Assembly (NCBI RefSeq): GCF_002262885.1
Contig: NZ_NKYF01000024.1
Coordinates: forward strand, 62,001 to 126,000
Length of the DNA: 64,000 nt
DNA from: Pseudonocardia sp. MH-G8
GTDB taxonomy: Bacteria > Actinomycetota > Actinomycetes > Mycobacteriales > Pseudonocardiaceae
Reading direction: 5' to 3'
Of this stretch, positions 35,362 through 43,079 are shown piece after piece. Under the pieces are notes generated by a model. It made no database searches. It saw only the letters and a program-made list of their open reading frames with translations, and had not been told where the DNA came from. Position numbers and translations under genes: made by a program. Numbering within the stretch: the first letter of the stretch is position 1; each line of letters starts with the position of its first letter.

Positions 35362-36570
35362 TCAGAGGGGTCGGCACGCGACGACGTAGAGGCGTTCGGT
35401 GGGCGTCTCGACGTCGCGAAGTGGGGAACGCAGGTACCACTCGATGTCCACCAGCCCGGCGGCGGCGACGGCGTCGACCACCTCGGAAGCGTTGTGCAGC
35501 ACGAATTCCAGGTCGACGGGGACACCGAAGAGCTCGTCGACCTGGCGCACCTCCTCACCCGCGTGCAAGGCGAACGCCAACCGTCCGCCGGGGATCAGCA
35601 CGCGGGTGAGCCCTGCGATCACGGCCGGCAGCTCGGAGGTGGCCATGTGCACGAACGCGTACCACGCGGTGATGGCCGACCATCCCGCAGCGGCGCGCGG
35701 GCGCAGCAGGTTCGTCAGGTCACCGACCTCGAACTCCAGATCCGGGAACGAGTTCCTGGCCTCGTCGATCATCGCAGGCGACAGGTCGACGCCGACCACC
35801 GAGGCCCCGGATGCCGCGAGCCGGGCAGCAACGTGCCCCGGTCCGGTACCGACGTCAGCGACCGGACCACCGCTCGCGTCGCCGGCGATGCGGTCGAGCA
35901 ACCAGCAGTCGAACGGTTTCTGCGCCAGCTCGGCCGACAGTTCCCGCGCGTAGCCCGCCGCAGCGGCGTCGTACCCGGCGAGCACACGGGCGTTGCGGGC
36001 CTCGGTGCCCGCAGCGATGACGATGTCCCGGTCGACCGGCGCGGGCGGCGGTGTCGCGTCCGGCGGCGCGCCGAGCAGATGACGCCACCGGCGGTCCTGC
36101 TGACCCGGCCTGCGTTCCAACTCGACGACCACGGGCTCCGACAGTTCGGCGAGCCCGCGGAGCGCGGCCTCCACCTCGGCGCGGTCCTCGAAGGGATGCA
36201 GCCGCGCGGTCCGGGTCCGCAGCTCGCCGGAGGCCTGCGGCCCACGCAGCAACAACACGGTCAGCACCGCCAGTTCGGGCTCACCGATCCCGAGGTGCTC
36301 CTCGAGCCGCTGGTGGAACTTCACGACCCGGGATCCCGCGCCGGTCCACACCGGGCGGACCAGCTCGCGGTCCCTGAGGTCCTTGAGCGTCGCCTGCAGC
36401 AACGGGTCGTCGTAGTCGGTGACCGGCTCACGGCTGCTCGCCTGGTTGCACGCGGTGCGCAACGAGCTGAGGGTGAGCGGGTAGCTCGCCGGGACCGTGC
36501 GCTGCTTCTCCAACAGCGCACCCAGCACCCGCTGCTCGGCGGCGGACAACTGCGGTCGCGTCTCGGCCAC
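35362..36570 (-). CDS. DUF480 (YceH-like) - SAM methyltransferase fusion
   Basis: Protein of 402 residues with two parts. Residues about 5-170 are a DUF480 double winged-helix (LSAAEQRVLGALLEKQRTVPASYPL split by family motifs, then YPLTLSSLRTACNQ and RPGQQDRRWRHLLG). Residues about 185-402 form a class I methyltransferase with ADVGTGPGHVAARLA, VGVDLSPAMI and ALHAGEE. Stand-alone YceH ends soon after RWRHLLG. The joint function is unknown; a DNA-binding sensor linked to a methyl transfer is one idea. GTG 36570 is the start used, with a weak ribosome site. It is isolated by 77 bp from the ArsR promoter. Confidence 0.88.
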   Translation of the reverse strand: MAETRPQLSAAEQRVLGALLEKQRTVPASYPLTLSSLRTACNQASSREPVTDYDDPLLQATLKDLRDRELVRPVWTGAGSRVVKFHQRLEEHLGIGEPELAVLTVLLLRGPQASGELRTRTARLHPFEDRAEVEAALRGLAELSEPVVVELERRPGQQDRRWRHLLGAPPDATPPPAPVDRDIVIAAGTEARNARVLAGYDAAAAGYARELSAELAQKPFDCWLLDRIAGDASGGPVADVGTGPGHVAARLAASGASVVGVDLSPAMIDEARNSFPDLEFEVGDLTNLLRPRAAAGWSAITAWYAFVHMATSELPAVIAGLTRVLIPGGRLAFALHAGEEVRQVDELFGVPVDLEFVLHNASEVVDAVAAAGLVDIEWYLRSPLRDVETPTERLYVVACRPL

Positions 36571-36602
36571 GCCGGGAGCCTAGTAGCGACCCGCCATCGC
36601 AC

Positions 36603-37385
36603 TCATCCCGCAGCGCGCAGCCCCAACGCCCGCGACGCCTCGTCGCCCGCCGTGCGCAGCAGCGTGAGCTGGTGCTCCTGCTCGGAGTCGGGCAGGTGGG
36701 CGGTGAGGCCGCTCAGGCTCAGGGCCCCGACCGTGGCCCCGGTGTGGTCCCGGACCGGCACGCTCAGCGCCTTGACGCCGAGCTCGACGTCGTCGCGGCT
36801 GGTGGCGTAGCCGTCGGCGCGGATCCGCCGGACCTCCTCGCGCAGCTGCTCGGCCGTGGCCTGAGTCGGTGAGGTCCGCCGCTGCAGCGGGCCCGCGAGG
36901 TAGCCCTCCACCTGCTCGTCGGGCAGGGCGGACAGCAGCAGCCGCGGCCCGGCACCCAGGTGCAGCGGCAGGGTGCCGCCCACGCGCAGCGTGTGCGTGG
37001 ATGCGTAGCGCCCGTCGAGGCGCTCCACGCACACCGCCTCGTCACCGCGCAGGACCAGCAGGAACACCGTCTCGCCGGAGTGGCGGTACAGCTCGCGCAT
37101 GGCGGGCAGCGCCCGCTCGCGGACGGTGAGCCGACGTGCCATCGCGCTGCCGACGCGGAACGCGCCGATGCCCAGCCGGTAGGTGCCCGGCGAGGGTCGC
37201 TCGACGAAGTCACCTGCGGCCAGCGTGGTGAGGATCCGGTGGCAGGTGCTCTTGTTCAGCTCGAGGCGCGCGGCGATGTCGCCCAGGCTCAGCTCGTCCG
37301 GGGCCTCGGCCAGCAGCTCCAGCACCGCCATCGCCTTCACCAGAACCCGGACGGGCTCACCCGTACCGGCGGCCCTCTCGGCCAT
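36603..37385 (-). CDS. IclR-family transcriptional regulator
   Basis: Regulator of 260 residues: winged helix near residues 15-75 (LSLGDIAARLELNKSTCHRILTTL) and IclR effector domain with GETVFLLV, LHLGAGPRLLLSALP and DDVELGVKALSVPV. ATG 37385 is chosen; GTG 37406 in frame has no ribosome site. It lies 33 bp behind the PfkB kinase and is the last gene of the PotBCA-aldolase-kinase operon, so it probably controls this and the divergent operon at 42033. Confidence 0.92.
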   Translation of the reverse strand: MAERAAGTGEPVRVLVKAMAVLELLAEAPDELSLGDIAARLELNKSTCHRILTTLAAGDFVERPSPGTYRLGIGAFRVGSAMARRLTVRERALPAMRELYRHSGETVFLLVLRGDEAVCVERLDGRYASTHTLRVGGTLPLHLGAGPRLLLSALPDEQVEGYLAGPLQRRTSPTQATAEQLREEVRRIRADGYATSRDDVELGVKALSVPVRDHTGATVGALSLSGLTAHLPDSEQEHQLTLLRTAGDEASRALGLRAAG

Positions 37386-37418
37386 CAGCGCCCCACTTCC
37401 GTCCACCGCTCGATCACG

Positions 37419-38360
37419 CTACGCGACTCCGGGTGAGCGCTCGGCGCCGAACGCGAGGGTCGACGGGAGGTCGACGATGCCCGCGTCGGAGCCGAGGCCC
37501 TGGGCCACCAGCGCAGCGGCGGCGGTACCGAGCCGGGCCGCGTCGGGCAGGGACCGGCCCGCCCCGAAACCCACGAGGAAGCCCGCGGTGAAGGCGTCCC
37601 CGCAGCCGGTCGTGTCCACGACCGGGATGTCGAACGCGGGAATCCGTTCGGCGCCGTCCTCGGTCACGAGCAGGCTTCCCTGCGCGCCGGTCGTGACGAC
37701 GACGGTGCCGACGCCGCACGCGCGCGCCACCCCCGCGGCCTCGACGAGGTCGTCGCGGCCGGTGACGCCGCGGATCTGGTCGTCGTTGGGGAGCAGGAAA
37801 CCGGTGTGCGCCCACGACGGCGCCAGCACGTCCACGAGCTCGGGCCGCCCGATGCTGAGCAGGTCCATGCTCACGACCGTGCCGTTCTCGGCGGCGAAGC
37901 GCAGGAGGTCGGGCAGGGCGTCACGGGTGAAGTCGCCCAGGACGTCCGGGCCGCCGACGTGCAGCACGTCGGCCTCGGCGACGAGCTGCAGGTCGACGTC
38001 GGCCGCCGTCAGCGTGGCCATCGCGCCGGGCGCGTGCAGCGCGGGCCGCTCGCCGTTCGGCCGGATCGGCAGCATCGTCGCCGGCGTGGCCTGCCCGGGC
38101 CGGTGCGCCATGTGGCGCACGTCGACGCCGTGGTCGGCGAGCAGGTCGAGCAGCAGCCTGCCGGTGGTGTCGTCGCCGACCGGGCCGATGCTCACGACCT
38201 CGGCCCCGAGCTTCGCCAGGTCGACCGCGGTGCCACCGGCGGTGCCCGCCGCGGTGATCCGGATCTCGTCGAGGACCCTGCGTCCCTGCCCGGGCGGGAT
38301 GTCGGGGACGGGGCGTCCGAGCACGTCGAGGATGTGCGCGCCGAGGCAGACGACCTTCAT
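37419..38360 (-). CDS. PfkB-family carbohydrate kinase
   Basis: Ribokinase-type kinase of 313 residues. The catalytic motif DTTGCGDAFTAGF lies near residue 246; the N-terminal GGTAVDLAKLGAEV is the substrate lid region. Its ATG overlaps the aldolase stop (ATGA). Kinase plus class II aldolase implies phosphorylation of a ketose or deoxy-ketose followed by cleavage to dihydroxyacetone phosphate and an aldehyde. The specific sugar cannot be named. Confidence 0.92.
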   Translation of the reverse strand: MKVVCLGAHILDVLGRPVPDIPPGQGRRVLDEIRITAAGTAGGTAVDLAKLGAEVVSIGPVGDDTTGRLLLDLLADHGVDVRHMAHRPGQATPATMLPIRPNGERPALHAPGAMATLTAADVDLQLVAEADVLHVGGPDVLGDFTRDALPDLLRFAAENGTVVSMDLLSIGRPELVDVLAPSWAHTGFLLPNDDQIRGVTGRDDLVEAAGVARACGVGTVVVTTGAQGSLLVTEDGAERIPAFDIPVVDTTGCGDAFTAGFLVGFGAGRSLPDAARLGTAAAALVAQGLGSDAGIVDLPSTLAFGAERSPGVA

Positions 38361-38989
38361 GCCGGGACCTCCGTCCGGCGCCGCGCGACCGCGGCGAGCT
38401 CCTCCCCGCTCAGGACGCGCGGGGTGCCGATCCCGGTCGCGGTGACGTGCAGGGCGCACAGCCACTCCACCAGCCGGGCCCGGTCGTAGGCGGCCTCGAG
38501 CGTGTCGCCGTGCGCGACCGCGCCGTGGTTCTGCATGAGTGCCGCGGTCCGTCCCTCCAGGGCCGCCCGGACGGAGCGGGCCAGCTCGGGGGTGCCGTAC
38601 GTCGCGTAGCCGGCCACCCGCACCGGCCCGCCCAGCTGCAGGACGTAGTAGTGCAGCGCCGGGAGCTCGTCGACCACGGTGGACACGGCGGCGCTGTGCA
38701 GCCCGTGGTGGTGCACGATCGCACCCGCCCCGGTCGTGGCGTAGACCGCGAGGTGCATCGGGGTCTCCGACGAGGGCGCGTGCGGCCCGTCCACCCGCTG
38801 CCCCGCGAGGTCGACCACCGACACGTCCTGCGGCTCGATGCGGTCGTAGGGCGTGCCGGACGGCGAGACCGCCACCAGCTCCCCCACCCGCACGCTGACG
38901 TTGCCGGCCGTGCCCAGCACCAGGCCGTCCGCGACCATCCGGCGGCCGCACTCGGCGACCTGGCGGCGAGCGTCGTCCAGGTCGTTCAC
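38357..38989 (-). CDS. Class II (fuculose/ribulose-phosphate type) aldolase
   Basis: Zinc-dependent aldolase or epimerase of 210 residues: GTAGNVSVR, SPSGTPYD, the Zn ligands HHHGLHSA near residue 95, the catalytic SSETPMHLAVY segment, and NHGAVAHG. It fits L-fuculose-1-phosphate aldolase relatives. GTG 38989 overlaps the PotA-type ATPase stop, and its stop overlaps the PfkB ATG. Coupled to the kinase, it would cleave a phosphorylated ketose. Confidence 0.9.
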   Translation of the reverse strand: MNDLDDARRQVAECGRRMVADGLVLGTAGNVSVRVGELVAVSPSGTPYDRIEPQDVSVVDLAGQRVDGPHAPSSETPMHLAVYATTGAGAIVHHHGLHSAAVSTVVDELPALHYYVLQLGGPVRVAGYATYGTPELARSVRAALEGRTAALMQNHGAVAHGDTLEAAYDRARLVEWLCALHVTATGIGTPRVLSGEELAAVARRRTEVPA

Positions 38990-40095
38990 CGGGCACCCAC
39001 CGGCTGCTCCGCCGGCGTCTCCTCGCCGTCCGGCACGAGCACGCCCGCGTCCTCGGCCCAGCACACCTCGACCCGTTCTCCCACGGCGACCGAGCGGCTC
39101 ACCCCGGCGGTGTCGCGCACCTGCCCGCTGCCGCCGCCGTCGAACCGCACCAGCACGCGCCGGAACGCGCCCTGGTAGACGACGTCGGTGACGGTGGCGG
39201 ACAGGATGTTGCCTTCCGCCGCAGGCCCGCCGCGCACGGCGAGGCGCAGGTTCTCCGGGCGCACGACGAGTGCCACCTGGCCTTCCGGCCCACCCGGCGC
39301 GCGCAGGCTGCACCACCCGGTGTCGAGCAGGCCGTCGTGTACCCGGCCGGTGAACACGTTGGAGTCGCCGAGGAACGTCGCGACGAACCGGGACGACGGG
39401 GTCTCGTACAGCTGCGCCGGCGTGCCCGCCTGCTCGATGCGCCCGTCGCGGAACACCGCGATCCGGTCGGACAGGGCCAGCGCCTCGTCCTGGTCGTGGG
39501 TGACGAAGACGAACGTGATGCCCAGCTCGCGGTGCAGCCGCGAGATCTCCAGCTGCAGCGACTCGCGCAGCTTCTTGTCCAGCGCCCCGAGCGGCTCGTC
39601 GAGCAGCAGCGCACGGGGCTCGAAGACGACGGCCCTGGCCAGCGCCACGCGCTGCTGCTGCCCGCCCGACAGCTGCGAGGGCAGGCGCTCGCCGTGCCCG
39701 CCCAGGTGCACCAGCTCGAGCGCCTCCGAGACGCGCCGCGCGATCTCACCCTTGCCGACCTTGCGCTGCTTGAGCGGGAAGGCGACGTTCTCGGCCGCCG
39801 TCATGTGCGGGAACAGCGCGTAGTTCTGGAACACCATGCCCAGGTTGCGCTTGTAGGCCGGCAGCTGGGCGATGTCGGCGCCGTCGAGCCCGATCCGGCC
39901 CGCGGTGATCGACTCGAACCCGGCGATCATGTTCAGCGTCGTCGTCTTGCCCGACCCGCTGGGCCCGAGCAGGGTCATGAACTCGCCGGGCCGGATCTCC
40001 AGGTCGATGCCGTCGACCGCGGGCGCGGCCGCCCCCGGGAAGACCTTCGTGAGCCCCGCGACCTCGATCCGGGCTCCGGACGTGGTGTCAGGCAT
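38986..40095 (-). CDS. Polyamine-type ABC transporter ATPase (PotA-like)
   Basis: ABC ATPase of 369 residues with Walker A GPSGSGKTT near residue 45, Q-loop FQNYALFPHM, signature LSGGQQQR, Walker B LLLDEPLGALD, switch THDQDEAL and a C-terminal TOBE domain. It energises the two permeases upstream. ATG 40095 overlaps the permease end by 8 bp. The family imports polyamines, thiamine, phosphonates or other small cations and acids. Confidence 0.93.
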   Translation of the reverse strand: MPDTTSGARIEVAGLTKVFPGAAAPAVDGIDLEIRPGEFMTLLGPSGSGKTTTLNMIAGFESITAGRIGLDGADIAQLPAYKRNLGMVFQNYALFPHMTAAENVAFPLKQRKVGKGEIARRVSEALELVHLGGHGERLPSQLSGGQQQRVALARAVVFEPRALLLDEPLGALDKKLRESLQLEISRLHRELGITFVFVTHDQDEALALSDRIAVFRDGRIEQAGTPAQLYETPSSRFVATFLGDSNVFTGRVHDGLLDTGWCSLRAPGGPEGQVALVVRPENLRLAVRGGPAAEGNILSATVTDVVYQGAFRRVLVRFDGGGSGQVRDTAGVSRSVAVGERVEVCWAEDAGVLVPDGEETPAEQPVGAR

Positions 40096-40876
40096 TGCGG
40101 CGGTTCCTCCTCAGTGCGGTGGCCAGGGCCAGCAGGGCGGTGGTGACCGTGATGACCACCGTCGACGCGGCGGCGATCGTGGGGTCCACCTCGTTGGTCA
40201 CGGAGGTGAACATCCGCACCGGCAGCGTCTGCAGCTGCGGCGACTGGACGAACAGCGACACCACCACCTCGTCGAACGAGGTGACGAACGCGAACACCGC
40301 GCCGGACAGCACCCCCGGCATGATCATCGGCAGCGTGATGCTGCGGAACGTGGCCAGCGACGAGGCGCCGAGGCCGGCCGCCGCGCGTTCGAGCGTGCGG
40401 TCGAACCCGCCCAGCGCCGCGCCCACGTTCACGGTGACGAACGGGATCGCGAGCACCGTGTGCGCGAGGATGAAGCCAGTCGGGGTGCCGATCAGGCCCC
40501 ACTGCAGGAACGCGGCGTAGACGGCGATGGCCACGACGATGCCGGGCACGATGAGCGGCGCCAGGAACAGCCCGTTCACCGCGCCCTTGCCCCGGAAGGC
40601 GGTGCGGGAGAGGGCGAACGCGGCGGCCGTGCCGAGCACCGTCGCGACGACCGTGACGATCACGGCGAGCTGGATCGAGACCAGCAGCGCGTTGAGCCAG
40701 CTCGGCTCGGTGAAGAACGTCGCGTAGTGGCGCAGGCTCCACGAGCTCGGCGGGAACGCGAAGCTGTCCTCGCCGGAGAAGCTGATCGGGATGACGATCA
40801 GGGTCGGCACGAGCAGCCACGCCCCGATCAGGACCCCCACCGCCATTAGCGCCCGGCGCAGGCGTACCGACCTCAC
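40088..40876 (-). CDS. Polyamine-type ABC permease (PotC-like)
   Basis: Inner-membrane permease of 262 residues with six spans. The EAA loop is present as LERAAAGLGASSLATFRSIT near residue 168, a PotC-type pattern. GTG 40876 overlaps the PotB-like stop (GTGA), and the stop overlaps the ATPase start. It forms the translocation pore with the product of 40873-41784. Confidence 0.92.
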   Translation of the reverse strand: MRSVRLRRALMAVGVLIGAWLLVPTLIVIPISFSGEDSFAFPPSSWSLRHYATFFTEPSWLNALLVSIQLAVIVTVVATVLGTAAAFALSRTAFRGKGAVNGLFLAPLIVPGIVVAIAVYAAFLQWGLIGTPTGFILAHTVLAIPFVTVNVGAALGGFDRTLERAAAGLGASSLATFRSITLPMIMPGVLSGAVFAFVTSFDEVVVSLFVQSPQLQTLPVRMFTSVTNEVDPTIAAASTVVITVTTALLALATALRRNRRNA

Positions 40877-41784
40877 GATCCCGCACCCCCGACCAGGCCG
40901 ACCGGCGCGCCGCCGGTGCGGGTGAGCCGCTGCACGCCCGCCACCAGCACGAGCGTGACGACCAGCAGCGTCACGGCGAGCGCACCGGCCGCGCCGAAGT
41001 CCACGAGCTGGTTCACCTGCACCGCGATGAGCTGGGCGAGCATCGACTGCTGCGGCGAGCCCACGAGCGACGGCGTGACGTAGAAGCCGAGCGACAGCAC
41101 CATCACCAGCGTCGCGCCCGCCGCCACACCGCGCAGCGACAGCGGGAGGTAGACGCGCAGGAAGGCCGCGACCGGGGTGGCGCCCAGCCCCATCGCGGCG
41201 TCGACGAGGCGCTGGTCGATGCCCCGCATCGCCGAGTACACCGGCAGCACCATGAACGGCAGCATCACCTGGGCCATCGCGACGCTGACGCCTGCCGTGG
41301 TGCCCAGCAGCCGCGCCGGACCCAGCCCGACGGCCGCGAGCAGCCCGTTGACCAGGCCGGTGTCCTGCAGCAGCACGACCCACGCGAAGGTGCGCGCCAT
41401 CAGCGACGTCCAGAAGGGCAGCAGCACCAGCGCCGTGAGCACCGCGCGCCACCGGGTCCCGACGATCGTCATCAGGTAGGCGTAGGGGTAGGCGCACAGC
41501 ACGCACAGCACCGTGACGACGGCGGCCATCCCCAACGTCCGCAGCACGACCGTGACGACCACGCCGTCCGAGGCCATCCCGGTGTAGTTGCCGAACCCGA
41601 GGGCGGGTTCGCTCACCGAGAGCCAGGCCAGCCGGGCCGCCGGCACCACGAAGAAGACCGCGAGCACGACGACCGCCGGTAGCGCGAGCAACAGCAGCGG
41701 ACGGGCTCGCGACCTGCGGCGCGGCGCCGCTGGCACGGTCGCGGCGGGCGCCGCGTCGACCGGGCTGACCGACACCATGGACAC
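40873..41784 (-). CDS. Polyamine-type ABC permease (PotB-like)
   Basis: Inner-membrane permease of 303 residues, first span LLLLALPAVVVLAVFFVVPA; the EAA loop reads LVDAAMGLGATPVAAFLRVY. GTG 41784 is used; ATG 41778 is almost as good. It is the first gene of the minus-strand operon (PotB, PotC, PotA, aldolase, PfkB kinase, IclR). Its binding protein is encoded on the other strand at 42033, an unusual divergent split of one transporter. Confidence 0.92.
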   Translation of the reverse strand: MSMVSVSPVDAAPAATVPAAPRRRSRARPLLLLALPAVVVLAVFFVVPAARLAWLSVSEPALGFGNYTGMASDGVVVTVVLRTLGMAAVVTVLCVLCAYPYAYLMTIVGTRWRAVLTALVLLPFWTSLMARTFAWVVLLQDTGLVNGLLAAVGLGPARLLGTTAGVSVAMAQVMLPFMVLPVYSAMRGIDQRLVDAAMGLGATPVAAFLRVYLPLSLRGVAAGATLVMVLSLGFYVTPSLVGSPQQSMLAQLIAVQVNQLVDFGAAGALAVTLLVVTLVLVAGVQRLTRTGGAPVGLVGGAGS

Positions 41785-42032
41785 ACCCCACTTCGATCAC
41801 GCAATCCGGTACGGGTTTCACCAACCGAAATGGGAGCGTCGGGGTCACGGCGCGTGTTGTCAACCCTTCGTCGGGCCGGTTACGCAGTCGAAACGCAACG
41901 GAGCAGCCAATTCACGTCCACCCTCTTGACGCCCCTCGGTTGCCCGACCATCCTGCCGGTACCACATCGCGAAGTGCGTTCTGGATGGTGAAACGGCTTC
42001 GGCGTCTCGCCCCGTCAACGAAGGTGGTCCCC
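41785..42032. promoter_or_regulatory. Divergent promoter region of the amide-type catabolic locus
   Basis: This 248-bp gap lies between the two operons. A TTGACA hexamer reads toward the permease operon (reverse of TGTCAA near 41858) and a TTGACG toward the binding protein (near 41926). GGTTTCACCA near 41814 and its inverted relative TGGTGAAACGG near 41985 may be IclR half-sites. Neither promoter has a clear -10 element. Confidence 0.4.
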
Positions 42033-43079
42033 GTGCGCAACCGCAGACTCCTGTCCGCACTGGCCCTCTGCGCGGCCGTCTCGATCAGCGCCACCGGGTG
42101 CTTCGCCACGGTGGGCGGGGACGCGGGAGCCGGCGGGACCGTCGTCTTCAGCAACACCGGGGGCGCCCTCGCCTCGATCTTCGCCGACACCGCCTACAAG
42201 CAGCTCGCCGAGCAGGGCGTCCAGGTGGCCGAGGAGTCGCCGAACAACGAGGCGAAGCTGACGGCGATGGTCGAGTCGGGCACCCCGACGTGGGACGTCT
42301 TCTACGCCTCGCCCTACCGCACCGTCGCCAAGTGCGACGTCCTGTTCGAGAAGCTCGACATGTCGCGGATCAACACCGACGGCCTCGACCCCGAGCTCAC
42401 CTCCGAGTGCGGCGTGCCCGTGCTGAAGTCCGCGTTCCTGCTGGTCTACAACGCCGACAAGTACGGGGACCAGCCCCCGCAGAGCTGGACGGACTTCTAC
42501 GACACCACCAACTTCCCCGGCACCCGCGGGATCATGAACTACGCCAAGGACGCGGGCATCGAGACCGCGCTGCTCGCCTCCGGCGTGCCCGGTGACCAGC
42601 TCTACCCGCTCGACTACGAGCGCGCGTTCGCCACGCTCGACACGATCCGCCCCTCGGTGCGGTTCTACGAGACCGGCGCCCAGCAGACCCAGGCGCTGGA
42701 GTCCGGCGAGGTCGACATGATGCTCGCCTGGCCGGGCCGCGCCTACGAGGCGGCGAAGAACGGCGCAAACCTGAAGGTCGTCTGGAACCAGCCGCTCTAC
42801 TACACCGACTCCCTGGGCATCGTGAAGGGCGCCCCGAACATGGACGAGGCGTACGAGCTGATCAACTCCCTGATCGCGGTGCCGACGCAGGAAGAGATCA
42901 TGAAGCGCCAGCCCTACGGGGCGGCCAACGCGAACGCGAAGCCCTCCGAGGACCCGCTGCTGAACTCCTTCATCGCCACGAGCAACGTCACCGGCACCGA
43001 GGTGAACCGCGACAACGAGTGGTGGGCGGCGAACCTCGACGAGGCGACCCAGCGGTGGACGAACTGGGTGAACCGGTGA
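42033..43079 (+). CDS. Polyamine-type ABC substrate-binding protein (PotD-like)
   Basis: Extracellular binding protein of 348 residues. The N terminus RNRRLLSALALCAAVSISATGC is a lipoprotein signal with Cys near residue 22. The mature part contains VFYASPYRTVAKCDVL, NYAKDAGIETALLASG and DMMLAWPGRAYEAAKNG, typical of the spermidine/putrescine-binding group. GTG 42033 follows GAAGG; GTG 42024 and an ATG at 41982 are alternatives. It is the first gene of the plus-strand operon and its stop overlaps the first dimethylformamidase-like gene, tying uptake to C-N hydrolysis. Confidence 0.9.
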   Translation: MRNRRLLSALALCAAVSISATGCFATVGGDAGAGGTVVFSNTGGALASIFADTAYKQLAEQGVQVAEESPNNEAKLTAMVESGTPTWDVFYASPYRTVAKCDVLFEKLDMSRINTDGLDPELTSECGVPVLKSAFLLVYNADKYGDQPPQSWTDFYDTTNFPGTRGIMNYAKDAGIETALLASGVPGDQLYPLDYERAFATLDTIRPSVRFYETGAQQTQALESGEVDMMLAWPGRAYEAAKNGANLKVVWNQPLYYTDSLGIVKGAPNMDEAYELINSLIAVPTQEEIMKRQPYGAANANAKPSEDPLLNSFIATSNVTGTEVNRDNEWWAANLDEATQRWTNWVNR

